Below, one piece after another: positions 8,732 to 16,772 of a stretch of DNA of 46,522 nucleotides; the stretch's first letter is position 1; every line of letters begins with the position of its first letter. The notes under the pieces were generated by a model. It worked only from the letters and a program-made list of their open reading frames with translations, ran no database searches and had not been told where the DNA came from. The DNA lies in NCBI RefSeq assembly GCF_015865035.1, contig NZ_JADZGI010000007.1, forward strand, positions 1-46,522, read 5' to 3'. Position numbers and translations under genes: made by a program. This stretch comes from Novosphingobium aureum. GTDB lineage: Bacteria > Pseudomonadota > Alphaproteobacteria > Sphingomonadales > Sphingomonadaceae.

Positions 8732-9967
8732 TCAAATCTGCATCTGGATGGTCAGGCCGGCGCTGAAGGCATCGTACTCGTAATAATCGAGGTTTGCCGC
8801 GCGGTTCTCGTAGATCGCGTCTAGCGAGACCCTGAACGGGCCGATCGGCTGGATGTTATAGGACGCGGTGATCGTGTTCATGCGATCGTGGGTCAGGTTC
8901 AGGTCGAGCGGCGGCACGCTGTAGTTGTAGTCGCGCGTGGCGTGCGAGCCGATCAGAGACAGGTTCATGCGGCTGTTCAGCATCAGCGTTGCCTCGAGCG
9001 AGTACTCGTTACGCTCGGTATAGTCGACGCGGTAGTTAAGCGAAGGGGTCGTCTCCTGCGCGGCGGAGGCCTTGAAGCTGAGCCTCTCGCTGGCGCGCAG
9101 TGTCAGCTTCGCCTGCCAGGTCAGGCCGCTGAAGCCCGAGGTATCGACACCGTCATAGTCGCCGAGGCGATCGAGGTCGGTATAGGCCAGCATGACGAAG
9201 GCCCCGAGGCGAGCACCGATGTCGCGCGCGAACTGGCCACCGAACGAACGGATGCGCAGTTCCGGCGAACCGAAGTAGTTGACCTGGTCGCGCTCGGTGA
9301 AGTCCACGTCGCGCTGGACCGCGAAAAGGCGGATCTCGCCGATCGAGGGCTGGGTGTACATCAGGCCGCCACCGTAGGTGAAGCTGTCCGAGTTCGAGCC
9401 CTTGCGCTGGTCGACGCTGTTTCGCGAGGTCTCGTACTGCGCCACGGCGTAAGGCTGGAAGCCGACGTAGCCGCCGCAGGCCAGCATGCCACCGACGCTG
9501 AACGTGGTCTCGGTGTTGGAAACCAGTCCACCGGCACCGGGAGCCGCGTTGATGCTCGACAGGTCGCTCTGCTGGCGGCGGTAGGAGGTGGTGGTATCGA
9601 TGCCGCAAGGGCCGACCATTTGGCCTGCGCCCAGAGTTCCATTGATGCGCTCGCGGTCGAAACGCTCGTTGCGTGCGTTGATGTCGTAGCCGAGCGATCC
9701 GTTGAGCGACACGTAGCCGGTGCCGAGCGGGCGGTAGATGTCGGCGTCGATCGATGGGGTGATCCGCAGGTCCTGGCGTTCGAGGCCCCGCTGGTCGGCC
9801 AGTTCCTGCGAACCGCCCGCGGCGTTGCCGTCGTAGAACGTGCGCACCGAGGCCACGATGTCCGCATGCTGCTCCTGCGCAGCACGCGGCGCCGATTGCG
9901 CCAGGGCCGTGCCGGCCGCAAAGGGACAGCCGAGCAGAATCAAACCGGCCAGCCTCGTCTTATTCAT
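8732..9967 (-). CDS. outer-membrane beta-barrel protein of the exopolysaccharide operon
   Basis: This 411-residue protein has a signal peptide (MNKTRLAGLILL to ALAQ, about 24 residues) followed by many alternating aromatic and polar beta-strands, ending in LTIQMQI. The terminal hydrophobic pattern fits outer-membrane barrels. In sphingan clusters a beta-barrel gene (GelF-like) accompanies the export genes, and here it directly precedes the GelD-like gene with a 20-base gap. ATG 9967 was chosen because the signal peptide begins there; an upstream in-frame ATG at 10006 only adds 13 unlikely residues. It probably helps polymer secretion or surface attachment. The exact family was not identified. 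Confidence 0.75.
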   Translation of the reverse strand: MNKTRLAGLILLGCPFAAGTALAQSAPRAAQEQHADIVASVRTFYDGNAAGGSQELADQRGLERQDLRITPSIDADIYRPLGTGYVSLNGSLGYDINARNERFDRERINGTLGAGQMVGPCGIDTTTSYRRQQSDLSSINAAPGAGGLVSNTETTFSVGGMLACGGYVGFQPYAVAQYETSRNSVDQRKGSNSDSFTYGGGLMYTQPSIGEIRLFAVQRDVDFTERDQVNYFGSPELRIRSFGGQFARDIGARLGAFVMLAYTDLDRLGDYDGVDTSGFSGLTWQAKLTLRASERLSFKASAAQETTPSLNYRVDYTERNEYSLEATLMLNSRMNLSLIGSHATRDYNYSVPPLDLNLTHDRMNTITASYNIQPIGPFRVSLDAIYENRAANLDYYEYDAFSAGLTIQMQI

Positions 9968-10270
9968 TGAACCCCCAACCCTCGCAAAACCTGAAAGATG
10001 CGCCACGTCAGTAACGTGCCTTGTATTTACCGAAGCGCAACATGCCCCAGAACCTGTGAATATTCTCGCCCAAACTTCAACGATTCGAGCACTTTTTCCC
10101 GCGTCCGGCGTTCATTTTTGGCACAGCCGGGGCCGCAATTCGCCAATCGCGATGTCCGGCTGTGCGAGCAATCCTGGCACGAGACAGGCAAGCGAGAAGG
10201 GCAAGGCATGCACGCTCATGCGCGTATCGCCTGCCCTTTCGACCGCTCGGCCCCGGTCCGGGTTGCCGTG
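9968..10270. other. intergenic region with promoter space for the export operon
   Basis: 303 bases with no coding frame seen. They include a short dyad (CACGT at 10004-10008 / ACGTG at 10014-10018) in the probable 5' leader of the beta-barrel gene. A hairpin at 10197-10238 follows the pyruvyltransferase gene. No reliable -35/-10 pair was found. Confidence 0.4.
10197..10238 (-). terminator. possible weak terminator after the pyruvyltransferase gene
   Basis: AAGGGCA...GGC and GCC...TGCCCTT arms give a 10-bp stem with one bulged base, 32 bases past the stop codon. The following minus-strand sequence is only mildly T-rich (TTCTC), so termination would be inefficient or factor-assisted. Confidence 0.35.
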
Positions 10271-11503
10271 TCATGCCGCCATGGCGATACCGCGTTTGGC
10301 CAGTGCCTGCGTGAACAGGTCGGCGAGCGCGTCGCGATAGACGTCGAGCAAGGCGTCGACCTTCTTCATCCCGACCGCGATGTCACGCGCCAACTCGTCG
10401 CGCTTGTCCAGTTCCGAAAGCACCTGCGCTACTGCTCCGTCAACGCTCATGTCCGTCATGGCGAGGATGTGATCATATTCGAGCAGGCCGAACAGGCCGC
10501 TGAACTTGCGGCTATAAGCGACAGGTACCACCGGAGTTCCCGAGGAAAACGCACCGATGCAGGCATGCATGCGCCCGGCCACCAGGAAGTCTAGGCTCGA
10601 GATGTAGCTCTTGGCCTGCGAGGGGCCGTCGAAGGCCGGGACCCGGATTGCCGAGGGGAATTCCTTGACCAGTCGGTCGGCGAGGTGGTTGTCGTCGTCC
10701 TTGGGGTCGGTTTTGCTGGTCGCATGGGGGACAAGGTGGACTTCGACGTCGTCGCGCGCGCAAAGCCGAGCGAGCAGCTCGCGCGTGAACTTCGCGTAGT
10801 CGTAGCTCATGCCGAAGCGGTTCGCGCCGGTTTCGGCCTGGTGGAACAGCAGGCCCGACGCATTGACGCCGACGCGGATCTTCTCGCCGCCGCGCTGGGC
10901 CGAGCGATCCTCGAAGGGCAGCATGAAGGCGACATCGACAGACATCTCATTGCGCGCGCGGGGCGCGAGCGCGCGCGAGACCGCGAGTGATTGCTCGTCA
11001 CGCGAGAGAACGATGTCACTGCTGCGCAGCGCGATCGCGCCAAGCTGCTTGTAGCCGCTTTTGGTGAAGGGACCGATGGTCTGCGGAGAAAGTGCGAGCG
11101 GCACCTTGCGTGCAGCAGCCATCATCTTGGTGAGCCACATGAACCCGAACCGCTTGGCGCCGTAGATCTCGGCGAAGCTGTCGCCAGCCCCGATGTCCAG
11201 CACGCAATCGAGCTGGCCGACCGTCTTCCAGTAGCCACCCGGGGTAAGCAGGACTTTCGAATTGATGGTGAAGACCTCGACCTCGCCCTTGAGCAGCTCG
11301 GGAGCGTCACCATCGCGCATGCTCATCACCACGAATTGCGGCGTGAGGCCCATGCGCTGCGCGACCTGACGCACGATCGCTATGTTTCCAAGCGTCAGCG
11401 CACCGACGCCGAGGTTGCCGGAGCTGACAGAATGCCAGAGCAAACCGATGCGGATGGTCTTGTCCGGGGTCATCGGTTCCGGACGTTTTTCCAGGTTGCT
11501 CAC
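10271..11503 (-). CDS. polysaccharide pyruvyl transferase family protein
   Basis: About 410 residues. The N-terminus reads IRIGLLWHSVSSGNLGVGALTLGN, matching the start of the WcaK/CsaB-type pyruvyltransferase family. Later features are a conserved SPQTIGPF segment, LSRDEQS, and a C-terminal GRMHACIGAFSSGTPVV motif typical of the second Rossmann-like half. Members transfer pyruvate from phosphoenolpyruvate to sugar hydroxyls, giving acidic ketals on exopolysaccharides. I prefer the GTG start at 11503 because AGGAG lies 10 bases upstream; ATG 11473, just before the conserved region, is also possible. It is divergent from the GelK-like gene and upstream of the export operon, which suggests that the exported glycan is pyruvylated. 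Confidence 0.85.
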   Translation of the reverse strand: MSNLEKRPEPMTPDKTIRIGLLWHSVSSGNLGVGALTLGNIAIVRQVAQRMGLTPQFVVMSMRDGDAPELLKGEVEVFTINSKVLLTPGGYWKTVGQLDCVLDIGAGDSFAEIYGAKRFGFMWLTKMMAAARKVPLALSPQTIGPFTKSGYKQLGAIALRSSDIVLSRDEQSLAVSRALAPRARNEMSVDVAFMLPFEDRSAQRGGEKIRVGVNASGLLFHQAETGANRFGMSYDYAKFTRELLARLCARDDVEVHLVPHATSKTDPKDDDNHLADRLVKEFPSAIRVPAFDGPSQAKSYISSLDFLVAGRMHACIGAFSSGTPVVPVAYSRKFSGLFGLLEYDHILAMTDMSVDGAVAQVLSELDKRDELARDIAVGMKKVDALLDVYRDALADLFTQALAKRGIAMAA

Positions 11504-11530
11504 CTTCGGGAATCTCCTGAAATCTTTGGC

Positions 11531-11547
11531 TTGGTCTTGCAGACCAA
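11531..11547. promoter_or_regulatory. perfect inverted repeat, possible operator
   Basis: TTGGTCT (11531-11537) and AGACCAA (11541-11547) are perfect inverted arms around TGC. The element lies just upstream of the ribosome-binding site of the pyruvyltransferase gene. It may be an operator or an RNA hairpin in the leader. Confidence 0.35.
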
Positions 11548-11551
11548 AAAC

Positions 11552-11569
11552 ATGCTGCATTTGCAACAT
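11552..11569. promoter_or_regulatory. second inverted repeat, possible operator
   Basis: ATGCTGC (11552-11558) and GCAACAT (11563-11569) are inverted arms with one mismatch around ATTT. The left arm plus spacer (ATGCTGCAYTTG) recurs as a direct repeat at 11681-11692, hinting at a repeated regulator site in this divergent promoter region. Confidence 0.35.
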
Positions 11570-11926
11570 CGCAATCGCAGCGTTTGCGCAAGGCAATCAT
11601 CGCGGTCAACTATGTCACAGGCTCAATTCGGCACAATCAGATCATAAATTTTTTTTCATGAGTATTGAGGAACCGTGGTAATGCTGCACTTGTTGGAATT
11701 GAGCAGGGCCTGTCCTGCGCAGCCCTAACGTTCCGAGCGGAGCTAAGGTTGCCCATGGTGCGCCGCACAATTTGCACGGTTCGTCATCGCGCAAAGGCAT
11801 TTGACGATCTTTGGCCTTAGAGGGTGGAACCAAGGATGTTCGGTCCGGTTAACCTGTTCTCAGTCCAGAGCATCTAGGGAAGGCGCGATCTTTCCTAGTC
11901 ATGAGAGAATCGAGGTCAGTTGAGCG

Positions 11927-12934
11927 ATGCGGATTGCGTTGGTAGCATCAGGTGGTGGGCATGTCCGGCAATTGCTCGATCTAGAGCCCTTGTGGACCGG
12001 TACCGACTATTTCTTCATCACTGAAGATACCGCGCTCACGCGTGACATCGCCACGCGGCACCGCTCGTTCTTCGTGCCCCACGTCGCGCTTGGACAGGCG
12101 CGCCTCGGCAAGCCGTTCTCGATGCTCAAGGCCGCCGTGCAGAGTGTGTGGCAGTCGTGGAAAATCATGTGGCGCGAGCGTCCGGATGCCGTGATTACGA
12201 CCGGTGCGGGCTCGTCCTACTTCCCGGTCATCTTCGGGCGGTTGCTCGGGGCCAAGATCATCCTGATCGATTCCTTTGCGCGCTTCAGTGGTCCTTCGGC
12301 CTTCGCGCGGATCGCGGGTCCGCTCGCGCATATCCGTGTCGCCCAGTCGGACGAGGCCGGGCGCAACTGGCCAGGTGCCCAGGTCTTCGATCCCTTCCGC
12401 CGGCTCGAGACGCCGCGTCCCAACAAGGAGCCGCTGGTCTTCGCCACGGTCGGGGCGACGTTGCCCTTCGATCGCCTGGTGAAGCTGGTCGATCGCGCCA
12501 AGCGCAAGGGGCTGCTGCCCGAAAACGTGCTGATGCAGACCGGCCAGCCGCTCGACTTCCCGGTCGATCCCGAAATCGATCTGCGTGAGACTCTGCCTTT
12601 CAACGAGGTGAAGGCAGTTCTGGCGCGCGCGGACATTGTCGTGTGCCATGGCGGTACCGGCTCGATCATCACTGCGCTGCAGCAAGGTTGCCGGGTCATC
12701 GCGGTGCCGCGCAGCTATACGCGCGGCGAGCATTACGACAATCACCAGTGGGAAATCGCGCAGGCCTTCGCCGACCGCGGCTTGCTCACGATGGTTGGCG
12801 ATGACGATGACATCGAGGGTGCGATCGCCAAGGCGCGTGCCACCGAGCCGGTCTGCGCGACACTCGAGCCCGAGGAACTTATCGCCGAACTGCGCTCGCT
12901 CATGGTCACTTGGGACGGTCGCGAGGCGGCCTGA
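11927..12934 (+). CDS. fused PssD/PssE (Alg14/Alg13)-type glycosyltransferase, GelK-like glucuronosyltransferase candidate
   Basis: 335 residues. The N-terminal half (about 1-160) is an Alg14/PssD-like domain with ALVASGGGHVRQLL at the start and the acceptor-side motif VITTGAGSSYFPVIFGRLLG. The C-terminal half (about 165-320) is an Alg13/PssE-like GT28 domain with VFATVGATLPFDRL and VVCHGGTGSIITALQQG, which binds the UDP-sugar. In rhizobia these are two subunits; in sphingan producers GelK/SpsK is one chain that adds glucuronic acid to glucosyl-PP-undecaprenol, and the length here agrees. The specificity is inferred from domain arrangement and neighbours, not proven. ATG 11927 has GAGG about 11 bases upstream. 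Confidence 0.85.
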   Translation: MRIALVASGGGHVRQLLDLEPLWTGTDYFFITEDTALTRDIATRHRSFFVPHVALGQARLGKPFSMLKAAVQSVWQSWKIMWRERPDAVITTGAGSSYFPVIFGRLLGAKIILIDSFARFSGPSAFARIAGPLAHIRVAQSDEAGRNWPGAQVFDPFRRLETPRPNKEPLVFATVGATLPFDRLVKLVDRAKRKGLLPENVLMQTGQPLDFPVDPEIDLRETLPFNEVKAVLARADIVVCHGGTGSIITALQQGCRVIAVPRSYTRGEHYDNHQWEIAQAFADRGLLTMVGDDDDIEGAIAKARATEPVCATLEPEELIAELRSLMVTWDGREAA

Positions 12935-13692
12935 TCCCGAAAGGTCCCGAATCGCCCCGGACCGCGTTTGCCGTGTCCGGGCTGACAGAGCCGGTAATGG
13001 CGTGCGAGACGGGCCGTTCACGACGAGACTCCGATTTTTCCGAGAGGTGCTGTTGCCTGTCCGGATGATGGCAGGCTCGTTGAGCGAGGGCTTCGCAAGG
13101 AGGGTCCGACAGCGCTTCACTCTGCCGGTGGCAAGGTTGCCAGTTAGTCTGGCGGCAGGTCTATAGGAGCGCTGCCGCTTCGCCAGCCTGCAATCATCAC
13201 TTTCCGAAATCGCCAGGGAGCTGTCGGAAGTTTTGGTCTGAAGGGCTCGCGCCGCTCGACCAGAAGATTCTGGCGAAGAAGACGTTCCCGCAAGCCGTTC
13301 CGATGGTCGTCGAGGCCGTTTGAAGGCGCTTTCCCGGCGAATCGACTGCCGTTTTGTTGCCATTCCAGCGGGCGATTCGATCAGGCGCGCGTTAGGGATT
13401 CGATAAAACTTTTCGCACCCGCGGAACCAATCTCTTGGGTGGCACGTTTCATCGCATGATAGGATAGCGCGGACATCGTACCCTACGCGGGTTAACGATC
13501 AGGGCTAACCGAGTGAAACTGCGTCGAAAAACGACGCTACAGGCCCCTGCTGACCGGCAGAAGGGCCCGATCCTGCGGAAAGTATGAATCTGCGAGTAAC
13601 CATTACTCGCAAGTTCGCCGCAACCCCGATTCCCATACCTCTTTGGCCATGGAGAGCAGCGGCGCTCCCAAGCAACGAACAAAGAGGGTCCG
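12935..13692. other. long intergenic region upstream of the RTX gene
   Basis: 758 bases without a convincing gene on either strand. A GC-rich hairpin at about 12952-12984 (CGGAC/GTCCG core, no T-run) follows the glycosyltransferase gene. The region around 13380-13690 is less GC-rich and probably holds the promoter and leader of the RTX protein gene, including the strong dyad at 13591-13611. The length suggests complex regulation or a decayed gene; I cannot tell which. Confidence 0.45.
13591..13611. promoter_or_regulatory. 9-bp perfect inverted repeat upstream of the RTX gene
   Basis: TGCGAGTAA (13591-13599) and TTACTCGCA (13603-13611) are perfect inverted arms around CCA, about 80 bases before the RTX gene start. 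They could be an operator for a dimeric regulator or a leader hairpin. Confidence 0.45.
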
Positions 13693-15741
13693 ATGACCGT
13701 TTACTCAGTTAGCTCCGTTGCGGAGCTGGATGCTGCGCTGCAAAAAGCAGCTTCAGGCGATACTATCGAACTCGCCTCGGGTGACTATAGCAAACTGGTC
13801 ATCAACAACAAGGATTTTGGCGACGGCATCACCATTACTTCGGCTGATGCTTCGAACCCGGCGACAATCGATGCATTCAAGATCTCCGGAAGCAACGGAA
13901 TCACAATCAGCAACATCGATTTCACCCCAGCGGCGGGCTCGGGCTTCAGCCTGCTGACCTACCAGTCGTCGGACATCCATTTCGACAACATCACCGTCAC
14001 CGGACCGGACGGCAGCGCAGGCTACGACATCCAGCCTTTCATCATTCGTCAGAGTTCTGACGTCACGGTGAGCAACTCCGAGTTCACGCACCTCAAGCAT
14101 GGTATCACCCTGCTTAATAATACCGGGGTGACGATCGAGAACAATTACTTCCATGACCTGCGCGTTGACGGGGTTCGTGGCGGTGGTCAGGAAGATCTGG
14201 TTGTTTCCAACAACTATTTCACCGATTTCAAGCCGCAGGATGGTGACCATCCCGATGGTATACAGCTTTGGACCAATACCCAGGTCGGCGCCTCGAGCAA
14301 CGTCACGATCACCGACAACGTCGTCTATGCGCCCGAAGGCCAGGCAACACAGGGCATCTTCCTTCGTGATGAGAACGGAAACATGCCCTACTCCGACGTG
14401 ACCATCACTGGCAATGTTGTGATTGGTGGGTTGGGTAACGGCATTGCGGTCAGCCACGTCGATGGTGGCTCGATCACCGGCAATACCGTGCTGGCCTACA
14501 ATGGCGCCAAGTCGTGGGTCCGCGTCCAGAAGAGCACCGATTTCGACGTCAGCGACAACTCGGCAATGCGCTTCCTCGAAGCCGACAATGCTGCTTCGGT
14601 CAGCTTCAGCAACAACACCGAGCTGGATCCGATCTACGACGGCGGCACCGAGATCATCGGTTCGATGTCCGAATACCTCGACTCGATCCTGCCTTCGCAG
14701 GTCGATCGCGGTGACGTGACGATCAATGGCTTTATCGCACCCGAAGCGGACCTCATCGTCGACGATCTCGACAGCCTCGATGACGCCACCACGATCAGCC
14801 GTCCGGGCGGCATCGTCGAACTGATCCCCGATCTCGTCGCGGAACTGGTCGACCCGGTCACCGTGACCGGTACCAGCGGTCGTGATCGCCTCACTGCCAG
14901 CGAAGATAGCGACAGCATCGTCGAGGGTGGCGCGGGCAACGATATCCTCACCGGCGGCGGCGCTTTCAACAGCCACTTGGTCGGCGGCACCGGCGATGAC
15001 ACCTATTATGTCAACGGCACGGGCGTCTCGGTCATCGAAGAGGCCGATGGCGGCAAGGACACGGTCTATACCTCGGTCGACTACATGCTCGACGACAACA
15101 TCGAGGTCCTGCGTCTCGCCGAGGCAGGGCTTACCGTCGGCGGCAACGATCAGGACAATCGCATCATCGGTTCGGATGGCGCCGACACGATCTATGGTCT
15201 GGGCGGCGACGACGTCATCCAGGGCCAGGACGGCGATGACATCATCTACGGCGGTGACGGCAACGACACCCTGCGCGGCGATGGTGGCGACGACATCCTC
15301 TACGGAGAAGCAGGCGACGACATCATCTACGGCGGTGCGGGCAACGACACGATCTACGGCGGTGCAGGCGACGACCGCATCGAGGGTGGTTCGGGTGTCG
15401 ACACGCTGTGGGGCGGCGAGGGTCGCGACATGTTCATCTTCCGCGACGGCGATCTCGACGGCACCTCGAAGAGCCTGATGGAAACCATCGGCGACTTCGA
15501 CCAGTCGGCGAACGAGAAGATCAGCCTTTCGCTGATGGACGCCAACACGACGACCGCCGCCGATGACAAGTTCGCCTTCCTGGGCACAGGCAACTTCACC
15601 GGCAAGGCAGGTGAACTGCGCTACGAGGTGTCGAACGGCAACGCGATCGTGACCGGCGATCTCGATGGCGACGGAAATGCCGACTTCTATCTGAAGCTGC
15701 TCGGCGTCACGCACCTCGACCAGGGCGACTTCTACCTCTGA
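13693..15741 (+). CDS. right-handed beta-helix protein with C-terminal RTX repeats, candidate polysaccharide lyase
   Basis: 682 residues with no signal peptide. Residues about 5-340 are a parallel beta-helix of repeated Asn-rich rungs (e.g. VTIENNYFHDL, VTITDNVVYAP), as in pectate-lyase-like enzymes and alginate epimerases. Residues about 390-585 carry about ten GGxGxDxI-type calcium-binding nonapeptides. The C-terminal 100 residues resemble the peptidase M10/serralysin C-terminal type ending in DFYL. RTX proteins without signal peptides leave by type I secretion. No such transporter is in this window. Sphingan loci carry a GelR/SpsR-type protein thought to be a surface or lyase protein, and this could be the equivalent. 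ATG 13693 follows AGAGGG. Lower GC and Asp/Asn-rich codons reflect the repeats. Confidence 0.85.
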   Translation: MTVYSVSSVAELDAALQKAASGDTIELASGDYSKLVINNKDFGDGITITSADASNPATIDAFKISGSNGITISNIDFTPAAGSGFSLLTYQSSDIHFDNITVTGPDGSAGYDIQPFIIRQSSDVTVSNSEFTHLKHGITLLNNTGVTIENNYFHDLRVDGVRGGGQEDLVVSNNYFTDFKPQDGDHPDGIQLWTNTQVGASSNVTITDNVVYAPEGQATQGIFLRDENGNMPYSDVTITGNVVIGGLGNGIAVSHVDGGSITGNTVLAYNGAKSWVRVQKSTDFDVSDNSAMRFLEADNAASVSFSNNTELDPIYDGGTEIIGSMSEYLDSILPSQVDRGDVTINGFIAPEADLIVDDLDSLDDATTISRPGGIVELIPDLVAELVDPVTVTGTSGRDRLTASEDSDSIVEGGAGNDILTGGGAFNSHLVGGTGDDTYYVNGTGVSVIEEADGGKDTVYTSVDYMLDDNIEVLRLAEAGLTVGGNDQDNRIIGSDGADTIYGLGGDDVIQGQDGDDIIYGGDGNDTLRGDGGDDILYGEAGDDIIYGGAGNDTIYGGAGDDRIEGGSGVDTLWGGEGRDMFIFRDGDLDGTSKSLMETIGDFDQSANEKISLSLMDANTTTAADDKFAFLGTGNFTGKAGELRYEVSNGNAIVTGDLDGDGNADFYLKLLGVTHLDQGDFYL

Positions 15742-15767
15742 TAGCCGGCGCCCCGGTTTATCGAACC

Positions 15768-15806
15768 AGCCCTGGTCGCGTCAGTTGTTCGCGGCCAGGG
15801 CTTTTT
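15768..15806 (+). terminator. rho-independent terminator of the RTX gene, overlapping the convergent gene
   Basis: AGCCCTGG plus CGCG pair with CGCG plus CCAGGGCT (13 pairs including one GT) around a 9-base loop, followed by TTTTT. The stem lies 27 bases after the RTX stop. The loop contains the stop codon (TCA, complement) of the minus-strand acetyltransferase, so the terminator is partly coding on the other strand. Confidence 0.85.
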
Positions 15807-16263
15807 CGTGCGCCGCACGGTCGGCCTTGGACATGCCCGCGCTCAGGAAGCGTCCATAGGGGCCGACTTCGATGTCCGAGCGAATGACGGTTGCAGGATT
15901 GCCGGCGACGATCGAGCGCGGCGGGACATCGCGGGTCACCACCGCGCCTGCGGCAACGATCGATTCCTCGCCGACGGTGACGCCGGGCATGATCAGGCTG
16001 CGCGCACCGATGAAGCAGTATCTCCCGATCCGTGTCTCGCTCTCTTTGCCGCGTGTCATGTCATGGCACAGGATCGTCGCGCCGAAGGCGACGTAGGTGT
16101 GCCGGTCGATATGCACGCCTTGCGGATAAGTCTTGTCGAGCTTGGCCGAGAACGAGATCCGCGCGGTCGGATCGATATTCATGCCCCACACGCGGTTGTT
16201 GAACGCGATGCGCATGCGCATCGCACGGTGCAGCATTCCACGAACCATGTTGAGGCTCGGCAT
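15781..16263 (-). CDS. left-handed beta-helix (hexapeptide) acyltransferase
   Basis: 160 residues with hexapeptide-repeat rungs from about residue 32 to 125 (for example IDRHTYVAFGATI, IGRYCFIGARSLIMPGVTVG, SIVAAGAVVTRDV). It ends the fold with the typical GNPATVI motif and has the catalytic-type His in LCHDMT. Such WcaF-like enzymes transfer acetyl or other acyl groups from acyl-CoA to sugar hydroxyls in the cytoplasm, so this is a good candidate for decorating a sugar of the nearby polymer. ATG 16263 follows AAAGGA. The 3' end overlaps the terminator of the RTX gene. It is divergent from the ACP/ketosynthase pair. Confidence 0.85.
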   Translation of the reverse strand: MPSLNMVRGMLHRAMRMRIAFNNRVWGMNIDPTARISFSAKLDKTYPQGVHIDRHTYVAFGATILCHDMTRGKESETRIGRYCFIGARSLIMPGVTVGEESIVAAGAVVTRDVPPRSIVAGNPATVIRSDIEVGPYGRFLSAGMSKADRAAHEKALAANN

Positions 16264-16333
16264 TCCAAATCCTTTCGCGCTTGCAGCAGGCTGCGAACTG
16301 GGTTCACCGACCAGAGCAGGCCAGACCGTTTTA

Positions 16334-16360
16334 CATTTACCGGCTGGCGTTACGTGTCAA
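16334..16360 (-). promoter_or_regulatory. possible promoter of the hexapeptide acyltransferase gene
   Basis: On the minus strand a perfect TTGACA (16355-16360) is followed after 15 bases by TAAATG (16334-16339), giving a leader of about 65 bases. The -35 is good; the -10 and spacing are poor, so this is tentative. Confidence 0.3.
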
Positions 16361-16385
16361 TCGTCAGGCACAACTGTTTTCTAAT

Positions 16386-16397
16386 GGAACAAGTTCC
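16386..16397. promoter_or_regulatory. 12-bp palindrome between divergent acyl genes
   Basis: GGAAC and GTTCC arms around AA form a perfect palindrome in the 251-base gap between the acyltransferase and ACP genes. TGGAACA here (16385-16391) also occurs in the dyad at 2553-2568 upstream of the ligase/acyltransferase gene. A shared regulator is a guess. Confidence 0.3.
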
Positions 16398-16514
16398 TTC
16401 ACAATGCGCTCAGCAGCGGCGGATCAGTCGTTCACGGCTAGACGCAAGCAATTTAATCGCTAGAACTTTTTCGCAGCGCACAATGATGGTCGAAAGACCA
16501 GGAAGGTGGGGGCA

Positions 16515-16772
16515 ATGTCGACATTCGAACGCGTGCGGGAGGTCGTTGCCAAGCAACTTGGCCGTGATCCGTCGGAATTCACCGAGGATACCAATCTCGT
16601 CGAGGCTGGCTATGAATCGCTCGATGTCATCGAGACCGTTTTTGCGGTCGAGGAAGAATTCGACATCGACATCGACTTCAACGCCAACGAAAGCGCGGCG
16701 CAGGAACTCGTGACCGTGGGCGACATCGTCGCGGCGGTAGACAAGGAATTGGCGAAAAAGGCCGTTCAATGA
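16515..16772 (+). CDS. acyl carrier protein with ESL prosthetic-group motif
   Basis: 85-residue acidic four-helix carrier protein. The phosphopantetheine attachment site reads GYESLDVIE with Ser35, where housekeeping ACPs have DSL, followed by the conserved EEEFDIDI segment. ATG 16515 was chosen because AGGAAGG lies about 8 bases upstream; a GTG at 16506 would overlap that site. Its stop overlaps the ketosynthase start (ATGA), so the two are translationally coupled. Placement beside glycosyltransferase and hydrolase genes rather than a fab operon implies a specialised acyl chain, probably for a surface glycan or lipid. Confidence 0.9.
   Translation: MSTFERVREVVAKQLGRDPSEFTEDTNLVEAGYESLDVIETVFAVEEEFDIDIDFNANESAAQELVTVGDIVAAVDKELAKKAVQ

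Larger units (their letters stand above)
11504..11926. other. divergent intergenic region with clustered dyads
   Basis: 423 bases between the pyruvyltransferase and GelK-like genes; no coding frame recognised. It contains two inverted repeats (11531-11547, 11552-11569) and two copies of ATGCTGCAYTTG (11552 and 11681). An AT-rich run lies near 11641-11660. Promoters for both directions must lie here but could not be placed with confidence. Confidence 0.5.

Noticed and set aside
12952..12984. Rho-independent terminator after the GelK-like gene
   Set aside because: There is a hairpin with a bulge but no following T-run; it is only mentioned within the intergenic entry.
15180..15430. Regular short repeats suggesting a CRISPR or satellite array
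   Set aside because: The repeats are in frame, encode GGxGxDxI calcium-binding nonapeptides, and lack identical repeats with unique spacers.
13753..15714. Open frame of about 650 codons on the minus strand opposite the RTX gene
   Set aside because: It mirrors the repetitive Asp/Gly codons of the RTX gene. It has no start signal or recognisable protein, and the plus-strand protein has clear motifs.
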